Shown here piece after piece: positions 18,821 through 27,940 of a stretch of DNA of 64,000 nt. The notes beneath the pieces were generated by a model. That model was given only the letters and a program-made list of their open reading frames with translations. It ran no database searches and was not told the DNA's origin. The position numbers were made by a program, and so were the translations under genes. Position 1 is the first letter of the stretch. Every line of letters begins with the position of its first letter. Source of the stretch: Xenorhabdus sp014467285 (GTDB lineage: Bacteria; Pseudomonadota; Gammaproteobacteria; Enterobacterales; Enterobacteriaceae); the NCBI RefSeq assembly GCF_014467285.1, contig NZ_NKHR01000014.1:1-64000 (forward strand). Reading direction: 5' to 3'.

Positions 18821-19005
18821 TTTATGCCCTTATTTTTAATGAAATTAAATTACCTCTCAAATAACAATTCATTCAAGATATCTGTCTCCAATAATAATTA
18901 TCAAACATACAGGATTGTCATTTTAATTACTATAAAATAATCATAGTCATGTAAACTTTTATATTTGGTACCTGTATTTTTTGTAATAATTCAACAAAAA
19001 AATAT

Positions 19006-19038
19006 TGTATACATATTTGATTAGTCAATATACATACA
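19006..19038 (-). repeat. Palindrome downstream of second Ig-like gene
   Basis: Inverted repeat TGTATACATATT / AATATACATACA with two adjacent mismatches and a 9-base loop, starting 7 bases past the stop codon. Homologous to 16162-16194. In the first copy the matching palindrome is farther from the stop because the orphan tail lies between. Confidence 0.55.
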
Positions 19039-19044
19039 TGTAAT

Positions 19045-21564
19045 TTAACGACCTGGCAGGGGCACAGATTTTTTATCCACTACATTGCCCCGATAATCTT
19101 TAAAAGCTACTTCAAGTCGAGTCGCACCTTCAGGTATATAATCCAACTTAAAGCCCCATCCTTCCGTATCAGAGATTAAATTTCCTTTCGTATCAGAGAC
19201 TAAAATGGGGCGCTTATCCCATGAATAAGAGGGCCACAGATAAGCTAAAATTCCCGTAGGTGCATACCCATATACCCACCCCTCATCCAAATAGATATCA
19301 CAATGTTTATTCGTAAAGGAATAATTTGCCACACCGTAATCCTTACTATTCATAATAGGAAGATTTCTATACAAATCAGCGCCAATAACCTTGTTATCAT
19401 ATCTGACAATTGGACCGATTTGTTGGAAATCCGTTAACGTTGTATTAATCTGGATTTCGACTCCCAATGCATTGTTTTGTGGATCTTTAACAAAGACACG
19501 ACTGTTTTCAATATGAGTTTTGGCTAGCTTAACGCCTGTTAAAAAATCAACCGCATCAAAACCCAGCCGTGTTTGATCTAATGCGTTAACAGAAATTAGC
19601 TGGCCTGAGGCATTATAAAATTGCACATAAAAGCTTAAACGAAACCCATATTCCTGAGTGTCTTTATTATATGTATTAAATGCTTGGTAGGGTTGTCCAG
19701 GTAAACTAACAAGAGACAGCTCAACACTTTCAGGCGTATTCGATGCCCCATAGACAATAAAAGGGTAAAACTGATGCAGGGAATTTCCTTCCTGGGTACT
19801 TTGCCCAAAACCCCCCCCCTTATAGCGGGCAATAATCCCGAGTTTATAATCCTCATTTTCAGATGAATGCGGCACACTGATCAGCAGCTTAACGGCAATC
19901 CCACTGGAAAAATGGTTATCAGGTTGTATAAGCAGTTGCTTGGCACTGAGCTGAGGGACCGGTTTACCCGTGCTCCAGTCAACCACCGATAAATATAATT
20001 GATGCAGATTAATGTGGCCCGGGTTAATTATTTGGCCATTTTCATCGCCAATTTGTAAATTAACGGTTAAATCAAACTCATATGTGTTACTTTGCCAGGT
20101 TCCCTTGCCGGCAAAGAATGCAAGATCTAACAGGCGCTTAGGTAAGACAGGGGCAAAAATCAGCGCATCAGCGGCCCTGACAGTTTTATCACTCTCCAGG
20201 GCACCGGTGAGCGTAACGGTTTCACCTTCCGTGTTTGTGTCATAGATATCAATCGTTGCATGACCTGATCCATCCGTGTGAACGGTACTGGTCTGGAGCT
20301 GGCTGCCTTTCCGAAAAGAGGCCGCGCCTGTCACATTCAACACCAGTTTCTGACCGGCAATATTTGCCCCCGCACCACTTCCCGTCAGAACAGCCTGAAC
20401 GGTGTTGGCTTGCGTACCGTCGGCTATGGCGTGGTTTTTCATGATATCAAAAGTGAGCGTATAGTCCGGTTTGGGGTGCTGAAACGCCCACGAACTGGTT
20501 TTATAAACAACCCCGTTAATCAGAAGATCCCAAGTGCCTGTTTCTGTTTTAAGTGCTTTGTTATAGAAATAAATGACAACCTGACCATTCCTGTCCAGAC
20601 AATCGCCTTTATAATCCGTATAGGTGTGTAACGGGTTGCCATTGAGCACAAAGAATGCGGTCTGTGGGCCGGCCTTTATTTCAAAAGCGCCGGTATAAGG
20701 CTGGCCTTTATCCTCTATGGTCAGCACCAACTGGAAATGCCCTTTTCCATCGGCTAAAACAGGGCCGGAATCCAGGCGCTGAACCGTCACCTTATAAAAT
20801 TTTACGAAATTGAGCGGCGTTGATACATTAACGTCTTTATCGCTGTCCAGAGCACCACTAAGGGTAACCGCTTCACCTTCCGTATTGGTGTCATAGATAT
20901 CAACCACCGCATGGCCTGATCCATCCGTGTGAACGGTACAGGCCTGGAGCTGGCTGCCTTTCTGAAAGGAAGCCGCGCCTGTCACCGTCAGGTTTAATTT
21001 CAGATTATCTACACTCGCAGTGGGATCCAGCGCGGTGAGTGTGGCGTTGACCTGATTGGCCTGTTCACCATCGGCAAATGCGTTATCCCGGGCTGCCAGA
21101 AACGCCAGTTTATAGCGGGCAGGTGATTTAAAGGCATAAGACTGGTGTAAGGAGTCCCCGCCCTTTGTACTTTGCCCAAAAAAGTTACCGTTATAAATGG
21201 CGATAATACCGAGCTGATAATTTTCACCGGGTTTTAAGGTTATAATATGAAACTTGACCGCGACACCGGGAAAGTCATCATCGGGCTGCACTTGTACCTG
21301 TGTCGCTGAAAGGTTGGAAGGAGCACTGCTGGTCTCCCAGTCTACAATGTCTAAAAATAATTGATTTAAATCAAGCTGATGGGGATCAATAATACGGTTA
21401 TCTTCATGACCCAATTGCAGGTAAATAGTGAGATCAAAATGATAGTTACCTTCTTGATAATGGCCTTCCTCTGCCGAAAATTTAATATCCAGAAGGCGTT
21501 TTGGTTGAATACCATTATCAGATCCATTGGGTTTCACGTCTTTATCAAAGTGATTTACAGTCAT
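19045..21564 (-). CDS. Ig-like (Big_1-type) multi-module repeat protein, copy 2
   Basis: 839 residues, near-identical to the 849-residue neighbour over roughly the first 600 positions, with the same A1-B1-B2-B3-A2-A3-tip module order and the same leaderless MTVNHFDKDV start. A small indel lies near residue 620 (LVSLPGQPYQAF here; a longer LVGSGTLTTDN segment in the other). The last 90 residues differ strongly, keeping only PTGILAY-WPS-SWD-RP and FKDYRG. The upstream region is also duplicated, so each copy probably has its own promoter. The pattern suggests a conserved shaft with a divergent tip. Function unknown. Confidence 0.85.
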   Translation of the reverse strand: MTVNHFDKDVKPNGSDNGIQPKRLLDIKFSAEEGHYQEGNYHFDLTIYLQLGHEDNRIIDPHQLDLNQLFLDIVDWETSSAPSNLSATQVQVQPDDDFPGVAVKFHIITLKPGENYQLGIIAIYNGNFFGQSTKGGDSLHQSYAFKSPARYKLAFLAARDNAFADGEQANQVNATLTALDPTASVDNLKLNLTVTGAASFQKGSQLQACTVHTDGSGHAVVDIYDTNTEGEAVTLSGALDSDKDVNVSTPLNFVKFYKVTVQRLDSGPVLADGKGHFQLVLTIEDKGQPYTGAFEIKAGPQTAFFVLNGNPLHTYTDYKGDCLDRNGQVVIYFYNKALKTETGTWDLLINGVVYKTSSWAFQHPKPDYTLTFDIMKNHAIADGTQANTVQAVLTGSGAGANIAGQKLVLNVTGAASFRKGSQLQTSTVHTDGSGHATIDIYDTNTEGETVTLTGALESDKTVRAADALIFAPVLPKRLLDLAFFAGKGTWQSNTYEFDLTVNLQIGDENGQIINPGHINLHQLYLSVVDWSTGKPVPQLSAKQLLIQPDNHFSSGIAVKLLISVPHSSENEDYKLGIIARYKGGGFGQSTQEGNSLHQFYPFIVYGASNTPESVELSLVSLPGQPYQAFNTYNKDTQEYGFRLSFYVQFYNASGQLISVNALDQTRLGFDAVDFLTGVKLAKTHIENSRVFVKDPQNNALGVEIQINTTLTDFQQIGPIVRYDNKVIGADLYRNLPIMNSKDYGVANYSFTNKHCDIYLDEGWVYGYAPTGILAYLWPSYSWDKRPILVSDTKGNLISDTEGWGFKLDYIPEGATRLEVAFKDYRGNVVDKKSVPLPGR

Positions 21565-21894
21565 TTTATGCCCTTATTTTTAATGAAATTAAATTACCTC
21601 TCAAATAACAATTCATTCAAGATATCTGTCTCCAACAATAATTATCAAACATACAGGATCGTCATTTTAATTACTATAAAATAATCTTAATCATGCAAAC
21701 TTTGATATTTTATACCTGTATTTTTTATTTATTATAGATATATATAAGAATGACTCGTCAACGAAGTGTTGAGCGGATAAAAATGCTTGAATATTGTTTT
21801 TAACAGCAACAAACCACTTGAAAGAAGAACGGCACACGTTTATTTTTTCAGACAGTTCAAACACGGGCCACGTGTAAAAACCAGAGCGTACATG

Positions 21895-21940
21895 AAAAAT
21901 AAAAACTGCGTCTATGTCGGCGCAGTTTTTATTTTTTAGT
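21895..21940 (-). terminator. Terminator downstream of acnA
   Basis: 16-bp stem (AAAAATAAAAACTGCG at 21895-21910 with its complement at 21921-21936) and a 10-base loop, with U-rich flanks on both strands. It ends the acnA transcript about 40 bases past its stop. The rest of 21565-21978 holds the duplicated upstream region of the Ig-like gene and nothing else recognisable. Confidence 0.8.
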
Positions 21941-21978
21941 ATCGTTTATCTGATCGCAGCTATTTTACATCAAAGGTA

Positions 21979-24684
21979 TTATTTCAACATATTACGGATC
22001 ACATAATGTAAGATGCCATCATTATAGAAATAAGCCAGTTCTGTACCAGTATCAATGCGGCAACGAGTATCTATCACAGTTTCCTGCCCATTGGCATAAG
22101 TGATCTTCACTGCAATTGTCTCTCCGGGATTAATGTTTCCCAATCCAGCCACATCAATTCTCTCATTACCTGTTAGATTTAATGTCTTGCGGCTGATCCC
22201 CTGAGGAAATTCCAGAGGCAATACGCCCATACCGATAAGGTTAGAACGATGAATACGTTCGAAAGATTCAGCAATCACCACTCTGACTCCCAACAGCCTT
22301 GTGCCCTTCGCAGCCCAGTCACGACTTGAACCTGAACCATACTCTTTACCTGCAATAATGGCCAATGGTAACTTTTCTTCCTGATAACGCATGGCAGCAT
22401 CATAGATGGTCAGTTGAGACTGTGATGGGATATGGCGAGTGTACCCCCCTTCAATACCAGCAACCATTTCATTGCGAATACGGATATTGGCAAATGTTCC
22501 CCGCATCATCACTTCATGGTTACCGCGTCTTGAGCCATAAGAGTTAAAATCTTTTGGTGCAACCCCGTGTTCTTGCAAATAACGCCCGGCTGGACTGTCA
22601 GCCTTAATATTCCCCGCAGGTGAAATGTGATCAGTCGTGACCGAGTCCCCCAAGATTGCCAAGATGTGAGCCTGGTGAATATCCGCTACCGGTTTAGGCT
22701 CAGCCTTCATATCACTAAAAAAAGGCGGATGGCGAATATACGTAGAATCCGGCTGCCAGGAATAAGTTGCTGAACTGGCAACACCCAAAGATTGCCAGCT
22801 CTCGTCACCATCAAACACAGCGTTATACTCTTTATGAAACATTTCCGTTCTGACTTGTGCCACCGCTGCCGCGACTTCGCTGCTATCAGGCCAAATATCT
22901 TTCAAATAAACATCATTGCCATCCTGATCTCTCCCGATGGGTTCTTGAGTCAGATTTTTTTTCATATTGCCGGAAAGCGCATAGGCCACCACCAGCGGCG
23001 GTGATGCCAGCCAGTTTGTTTTCACCAACGGATGAATGCGTCCTTCAAAATTCCGGTTGCCGGAAAGTACAGCGCCTACCGTTAAATCAGATTGTTTGAT
23101 TGCCGCCTCAATCGGATCGGGTAACGGGCCAGAGTTACCTATACAGGTGGTGCAACCATATCCCACTAAATTGAAACCGAGTTTCTCCAGATATGGCATA
23201 AAACCTGCCAATTCCAGATAATTGGTAACGACTTTAGAACCCGGAGCCAGTGAAGTCTTAACCCATGGCTGACGCTGCAAGCCTTTCTCAATTGCTTTTT
23301 TGGCAAGTAAACCCGCAGTCATCAGCACACTGGGGTTAGACGTATTTGTACAAGATGTAATAGCAGCAATTACCACTGCACCATCTTGCAGTGAAAAGGT
23401 TTGATCCTCCAAAGTTACGGATACCAAAGATGAATGGGCCTGGTTTTTTTGGATCTCCAATTCCATGGCAGATTGGAAAGCTTGTGGTACATTTCCCAAA
23501 GCCACTCTGTCCTGAGGACGTTTTGGCCCGGCCAGACTTGCCTCAACTGTCGACATGTTCAACTCAAGAGTGCTGGTAAAAATGGGTTCATCCCCTGCGT
23601 TACGCCATAACCCCTGAGCCTTACAATAGGCTTCAACCAAGGCAATCTCCTCTTCATTACGCCCGGTTAACCGCATATAGTCTAATGTAATGTTATCAAC
23701 AGGGAAGAAACCGCAGGTTGCGCCATATTCAGGCGACATGTTGGCAATGGTTGCTCTGTCTGCTAATGGTAAATCGGACAATCCATCACCATAGAATTCA
23801 ACAAATTTTCCGACAACACCATGCTTACGCAACATTTGAGTGACTGTCAGTACCAGATCGGTTGCCGTAATCCCTTCCTGCAATTTTCCGGTCAATTTAA
23901 AACCAACGACATCCGGGATTAGCATTGAAATCGGTTGTCCCAACATGGCGGCTTCAGCTTCAATTCCGCCAACCCCCCATCCCAGAACCCCTAATCCATT
24001 AATCATAGTTGTATGAGAATCCGTTCCAACTAGCGTATCTGGATAAGCAAAACTTTTACCATTTTGTTCTTCATACCAAATCGCTTTCCCTAGATATTCA
24101 AGGTTAACCTGATGGCAAATCCCCGTTCCGGGCGGCACAACGCGGAAGCGATTGAAAGCCTTCTGTCCCCAGCGCAAAAACAGATAACGTTCGTAGTTAC
24201 GCTCCATTTCAATCTGGACGTTTTCAGTAAACGCCTGCTCTGTGCCAAATTTATCCACCATCACCGAGTGGTCAATAACCAGATCAACAGGAGACAATGG
24301 GTTAACTTGCTCCACATTTCCGCCGAGTCTCAACACCGCTTCTCGCATGGCAGCAAGATCCACCACAGCCGGGACGCCGGTAAAATCCTGCATTAACACA
24401 CGGGCTGGACGATAGGCAATCTCTCTATCTGCATGGGCGTTTCTCTGCCATTCCACCAGCGCTTCCAGATCACCTTCCACCACGGACTCACCATCAAGAT
24501 TACGCAGAAGATTTTCAAGCAGAACTTTCAGAGATTTTGGTAGGCGGGATATTTCACCCAATCGCTCAGATAATAAAGGTAAGCTGTAATAGTGATAGAT
24601 CTTACTGCCAGTAGATCCACCCTCAATCAATTTACTACTGATAGAGAGCGTTGAAGCACAGTCCGTTTTTAATTTAAACGACAT
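21979..24684 (-). CDS. acnA: Aconitate hydratase A
   Basis: 901 residues (891 in E. coli; the extra ten are at the N-terminus). Isomerises citrate and isocitrate in the TCA cycle; AcnA is the stress-stable form and, when its cluster is lost, an mRNA-binding protein. The [4Fe-4S] ligands are Cys 445 (SCTNTSNPSV) and Cys 511 and 514 (GCTTCIGNSGP), each ten on from the E. coli positions. The swivelling C-terminal domain has the conserved GSRRGNHEVM and KEYGSGSSRDWAAKG motifs. It normally neighbours ribA; here the two Ig-like genes separate them. Confidence 0.98.
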   Translation of the reverse strand: MSFKLKTDCASTLSISSKLIEGGSTGSKIYHYYSLPLLSERLGEISRLPKSLKVLLENLLRNLDGESVVEGDLEALVEWQRNAHADREIAYRPARVLMQDFTGVPAVVDLAAMREAVLRLGGNVEQVNPLSPVDLVIDHSVMVDKFGTEQAFTENVQIEMERNYERYLFLRWGQKAFNRFRVVPPGTGICHQVNLEYLGKAIWYEEQNGKSFAYPDTLVGTDSHTTMINGLGVLGWGVGGIEAEAAMLGQPISMLIPDVVGFKLTGKLQEGITATDLVLTVTQMLRKHGVVGKFVEFYGDGLSDLPLADRATIANMSPEYGATCGFFPVDNITLDYMRLTGRNEEEIALVEAYCKAQGLWRNAGDEPIFTSTLELNMSTVEASLAGPKRPQDRVALGNVPQAFQSAMELEIQKNQAHSSLVSVTLEDQTFSLQDGAVVIAAITSCTNTSNPSVLMTAGLLAKKAIEKGLQRQPWVKTSLAPGSKVVTNYLELAGFMPYLEKLGFNLVGYGCTTCIGNSGPLPDPIEAAIKQSDLTVGAVLSGNRNFEGRIHPLVKTNWLASPPLVVAYALSGNMKKNLTQEPIGRDQDGNDVYLKDIWPDSSEVAAAVAQVRTEMFHKEYNAVFDGDESWQSLGVASSATYSWQPDSTYIRHPPFFSDMKAEPKPVADIHQAHILAILGDSVTTDHISPAGNIKADSPAGRYLQEHGVAPKDFNSYGSRRGNHEVMMRGTFANIRIRNEMVAGIEGGYTRHIPSQSQLTIYDAAMRYQEEKLPLAIIAGKEYGSGSSRDWAAKGTRLLGVRVVIAESFERIHRSNLIGMGVLPLEFPQGISRKTLNLTGNERIDVAGLGNINPGETIAVKITYANGQETVIDTRCRIDTGTELAYFYNDGILHYVIRNMLK

Positions 24685-24976
24685 AACTCCTCCATTCTTA
24701 TTATGGTCAGTACACTATCTAACCATAACATATATGCGGATATTTGTTATTCAGTGACCACACATTTTGCTAATCCTCTGTAAATCCTCATTTATTGATA
24801 AATTTTGGTGATGCATCTCCAAAACAGATATGTTTTATTTATAACATAAGAGATTGATGGGATTGAAGTTGACGTGGCTGGAATACTACTGGCTAATAGA
24901 TTTCAAATTACACCTCAATATATGAAGTGTATATTCAAAGTATTCAATTGGTTCAATAGAGATTGGAGAATATATT

Positions 24977-25798
24977 ATGAATATGAAAACGAATGAAAAA
25001 CGTCAAAATTATTTAAGTTATATACAACAGGCTGATCAATTCTTTTCTGTCGAAGTTAATAATAAGTTTTCCCTGTCAGATTATCGATTTAGCGATACGG
25101 ATGGCCTTGTACAATTTGTTATCACCTCGCAAGCTGCCAATAAAACAGGTGTTATGCACCAACTAAATGAAATAAAGAAAACACAAATAGCCCTTTCCTC
25201 AATAGTCGCTGACTATATAACCAAATATTCTGATAACAATGGTTCAAAATATAAAACAGATATTCAATTTTGGGGTGATATCATGGCAAAATTGCCATTG
25301 ATAAACATTAGAAGTATAGAGAGTCAGACTTATCATCATGAAATGAAAGGCCTCTCTATTGCAACAAATTTACTCCAACTTATTATGGATATTATTTTGA
25401 ATACATATTCTCCAGATCTGAAAAACTTTGCCAATTTTCTGCAAAAACAGGGAGATGCCATACGAATGGGGTTAAAACGAAATAATGATCATTACTCCAC
25501 TCTCACATTGGCCAGTGTCATTGAAGTCATGGAGGTCGGTGATCAAGTTGTGTATGTTCCTAAAATCAAATTATATAAAGTAGATTTTGATAGAACCAAC
25601 TCTGAAATAACATCAAACTGTGCTTCCAATGAAAATATTAATGTCGAATTTACTTATTCTACCTGTATTGCATTATTTGATTATCAAGCCCTGGAAGATC
25701 CCGAGATAAGAATAGCTTTTGAAAATTTTATTCTTAAGAACAAAAAATCCTCAATAGAAGATTCTGATAGTTTTTTCAGCGGTGAGTTTAAAGCGTAA
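24977..25798 (+). CDS. Unrecognised 273-residue protein, possible Cyt/Evf-like cytolysin fold
   Basis: ATG with GGAG nine bases upstream. No signal peptide, no long hydrophobic segment, AT-rich and unlike its neighbours in codon use. The central part reads as amphipathic helices (ATNLLQLIMDIILNTY near 130, then LKNFANFLQKQGDAIRMGL near 150-168). It is followed by beta-type segments (HYSTLTLASVIEVMEVGD, VVYVPKIKLYKVDF, INVEFTYSTCIALFDY). This helix-pair-then-strands order, with a VP-K-KV strand, resembles the C-terminal half of Cyt delta-endotoxins. The resemblance is by eye and weak. The gene stands alone between acnA and the PPxY gene, at a site filled by other small genes in E. coli. No function is assigned. 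Confidence 0.75.
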   Translation: MNMKTNEKRQNYLSYIQQADQFFSVEVNNKFSLSDYRFSDTDGLVQFVITSQAANKTGVMHQLNEIKKTQIALSSIVADYITKYSDNNGSKYKTDIQFWGDIMAKLPLINIRSIESQTYHHEMKGLSIATNLLQLIMDIILNTYSPDLKNFANFLQKQGDAIRMGLKRNNDHYSTLTLASVIEVMEVGDQVVYVPKIKLYKVDFDRTNSEITSNCASNENINVEFTYSTCIALFDYQALEDPEIRIAFENFILKNKKSSIEDSDSFFSGEFKA

Positions 25799-26189
25799 TC
25801 AAAAACCGTCATTCAGTAATGCTAATCTTTTTAAGAAAAATGATTAAATTCATGCCAGCAATCTTAATCTATACAGTTAAACTTAATTTATATAGAGCGA
25901 CAAAGCTATGTTACACCTCGTAAGATAAAAACGGCAGGTAAAGACAATATCTCTGAATTTATTTCTACATATGACCATATGGCTTTGGATTGCTGGCTTC
26001 TTTTTCTTTGGTTAGCACTCATCTTCCATCCTGTATGCTGAAATTGTGCTACCGCCCTTTGTTACGGTGTCACTGAAAATAACTCTTTAGTAGGTAATAG
26101 GCAGAAAGTAGATTATTAAGAATTATTCGCTTGTTTTTTGGCAAAAATAGGAGGATAAAAAGTTATTCATTTTTTGCAGGAGCAAGCAT
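25799..26189. other. Spacer without a clear gene
   Basis: 391 AT-rich bases. On the plus strand one frame is open across about 25880-26042 and ends in a hydrophobic stretch (WLLFLWLALIFHP) but lacks a start codon with a ribosome site. It could be a decayed gene end. AGGAG near 26177 serves the downstream gene. No promoter could be fixed. Confidence 0.4.
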
Positions 26190-26921
26190 ATGGATAATTT
26201 ATCAAGTGCCCAACTGAGCTTATTAGATTATTTCACTTTTCTGTGCAAACATAGGCTTGTCAGTGCCTATCCCAAAAATAATGAGGGTCAATCTATACAA
26301 ATAATATTCAATAATTTCAACCAACTAAGGCACCCCTCTCTGCCACAAGAACCAGATAACTGTATTCGTATCAGACTAACAAGTATGGGATTCATACCAA
26401 GTGGCAATAATACATATATACTACGGTATAGCGGTTCCTGTAGCATATCCATATATACATATCAGAACCAAATTCTCCCTAGCCTATCATATGACACTGA
26501 TGAAGCTAGAGCGATAAAATGTTTTGAGCTTGCTACCAGCTTACTAGAGCCAGAGTATGTACAACAACCCCGAACCTCAGAATACTATGAAGCGGCAATG
26601 AGTGGTCTTGTACCTTGCTCATCTAATTCACTGCCTCCAATCTCACCTCCGCATGCTCCAAGCAGAAATGCCAGGGGGCAACCGGCCAGACGACATTTCC
26701 CCTCACATAATATTCCTTCTCATGGATCTGCTCCTCCTTCTTATGGCTCACCACCTCCTTACGGCTCCCCACCTCCTTATGAAGCGCCACCATCCTATGA
26801 ATCAATTACCCAAAACCCAATGGGAAGCAGAGGCGGTATGCCGGGGCCATCTAATCTACCATCGACTAGTGGCAGAGGTTCTGCAAGACTACCTCGTGGC
26901 CGAAACAGAGGAAGAAGATAA
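26190..26921 (+). CDS. Protein with four consecutive PPxY motifs and Arg-rich tail, candidate host-directed effector
   Basis: 243 residues, ATG preceded by AGGAG. Residues 1-120 form a compact, unrecognised domain. Residues 145-205 are Pro/Ser-rich and hold PPSY (182-185), PPPY (188-191), PPPY (194-197) and PPSY (200-203), one every six residues. The end is Gly/Arg-rich (SGRGSARLPRGRNRGRR). PPxY is the ligand of group I WW domains, found in eukaryotic regulators and as budding motifs of viral matrix proteins that recruit NEDD4-type ubiquitin ligases. Bacteria lack these partners, so action inside a eukaryotic host is inferred. No signal peptide is seen. A terminator follows at once, so the gene is monocistronic at its 3' end. 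Confidence 0.85.
   Translation: MDNLSSAQLSLLDYFTFLCKHRLVSAYPKNNEGQSIQIIFNNFNQLRHPSLPQEPDNCIRIRLTSMGFIPSGNNTYILRYSGSCSISIYTYQNQILPSLSYDTDEARAIKCFELATSLLEPEYVQQPRTSEYYEAAMSGLVPCSSNSLPPISPPHAPSRNARGQPARRHFPSHNIPSHGSAPPSYGSPPPYGSPPPYEAPPSYESITQNPMGSRGGMPGPSNLPSTSGRGSARLPRGRNRGRR
26733..26804 (+). repeat. Four tandem 18-bp units encoding the PPxY array
   Basis: Four imperfect 18-base units, each encoding PP(S/P)Y plus two residues (GS, GS, EA, ES). Third-base differences between units show the array is not freshly duplicated. Confidence 0.85.
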
Positions 26922-26926
26922 AAACC

Positions 26927-26960
26927 AACCACCTCCTTATTGCCTGGGAGGTGGTTTAAT
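26927..26960 (+). terminator. Terminator after the PPxY gene
   Basis: 10-bp stem AACCACCTCC (26927-26936) with its complement at 26947-26956, 10-base loop, followed by TTTAATCTT. It starts six bases after the stop codon and abuts the 3' end of cysB on the other strand. Confidence 0.65.
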
Positions 26961-26965
26961 CTTAT

Positions 26966-27940
26966 TTACACTATCGGCAACTCAATATCTTTGAACATTT
27001 CTTCGATTTCTTCATTGGAACGCAATGCAATGGCTTTATCCACAACATCACGTGTCAAATGAGGAGCGAAACGCCATATAAAATCATACATATAACTGCG
27101 CAGGAAACTACTACGCCGGAATCCAATCTTGGTTGTGCTGTAACTGAATCTATCACGCATATCAATACGTACCAGATCACTATCCTGAACGGGTTCAACA
27201 GCCATACTCGCAATCACACCAACACCTAACCCTAAGCGCACATAGGTTTTAATTACATCGGCATCAGTTGCTGTAAACACAATTTTAGGTTTCAGGCCGG
27301 CTCGGTCAAAAGCAACATCCAGCTCAGAACGCCCGGTAAAACCAAAGGTGTAAGTAACTATTGGATATTCTGCCAATTCTTCAATTGTCACATTCTGTCT
27401 GTTAGCGAGAGGATGGTCTTTCGTCACGACAACAGAACGATTCCAGTGGTAGCAAGGCAGCATAATCAGATCGCTATAAAGGTGAAGCGCTTCAGTTGCT
27501 ATCGCAAAATCGCTATTTCCTTTGCACACCTCTTCCGCAATCTGGGTTGGTGAACCTTGATGCATGTGTAATGATACGTTGGGGTAGCGCTCAATAAAGC
27601 CTTTAATAACAGGAGGCAAAGCATACCTTGCCTGAGTATGGGTTGTAGCGATATAGAGAGAGCCACGATCGGGATAAGTGTGTTCACTAGCGACAGAACG
27701 AATTGAATCAATTTTTGACAGAACTTCACGTGAAATACGGACAATCTCTTCACCAGCCGGAGTCACGTGTGTCAGATGTTTACCACTGCGAGCAAATATT
27801 TGTATTCCCAACTCATCTTCAAGCATCCTGACTTGTTTGCTGATCCCTGGTTGAGAGGTATACAATCCTTCTGCTGTAGAAGATACATTCAGGTTGTGAT
27901 TAACCACCTCTACAATGTAACGCAATTGCTGTAGTTTCAT
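26966..27940 (-). CDS. cysB: CysB, LysR-type regulator of cysteine synthesis
   Basis: 324 residues from the ATG at 27940 (MKLQQLRYIVEVV), identical in start and length to E. coli; eight extra upstream codons are not used. The N-terminal winged HTH (STAEGLYTSQPGISKQVRMLEDELG, residues about 20-44, read in part) binds cys promoters. The C-terminal domain senses N-acetylserine or O-acetylserine (TTHTQARYALP, then GSPTQIAEEV). It activates sulfate assimilation genes and represses itself. It lies downstream of topA on the same strand, the usual order. Confidence 0.97.
   Translation of the reverse strand: MKLQQLRYIVEVVNHNLNVSSTAEGLYTSQPGISKQVRMLEDELGIQIFARSGKHLTHVTPAGEEIVRISREVLSKIDSIRSVASEHTYPDRGSLYIATTHTQARYALPPVIKGFIERYPNVSLHMHQGSPTQIAEEVCKGNSDFAIATEALHLYSDLIMLPCYHWNRSVVVTKDHPLANRQNVTIEELAEYPIVTYTFGFTGRSELDVAFDRAGLKPKIVFTATDADVIKTYVRLGLGVGVIASMAVEPVQDSDLVRIDMRDRFSYSTTKIGFRRSSFLRSYMYDFIWRFAPHLTRDVVDKAIALRSNEEIEEMFKDIELPIV

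Larger units (their letters stand above)
16156..21730 (-). repeat. Tandem duplication of a ~2.8-kb unit (Ig-like gene plus flanks)
   Basis: Units of about 16156-18980 and 19001-21730. Each has the gene, about 150 bases of nearly identical upstream DNA and a palindrome-bearing downstream segment. Over most of the coding region the two copies differ by scattered single bases; divergence rises sharply toward the 3' end of the gene. Confidence 0.85.

Noticed and set aside
25880..26042. Open frame ending in a hydrophobic stretch before the PPxY gene
   Set aside because: No start codon with a ribosome site; may be a decayed gene end but cannot be supported.
26602..26994. 130-codon frame in the next phase of the PPxY gene
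   Set aside because: Open only because the 18-bp repeat units lack stops in that phase; no ribosome site, and it runs through the terminator.
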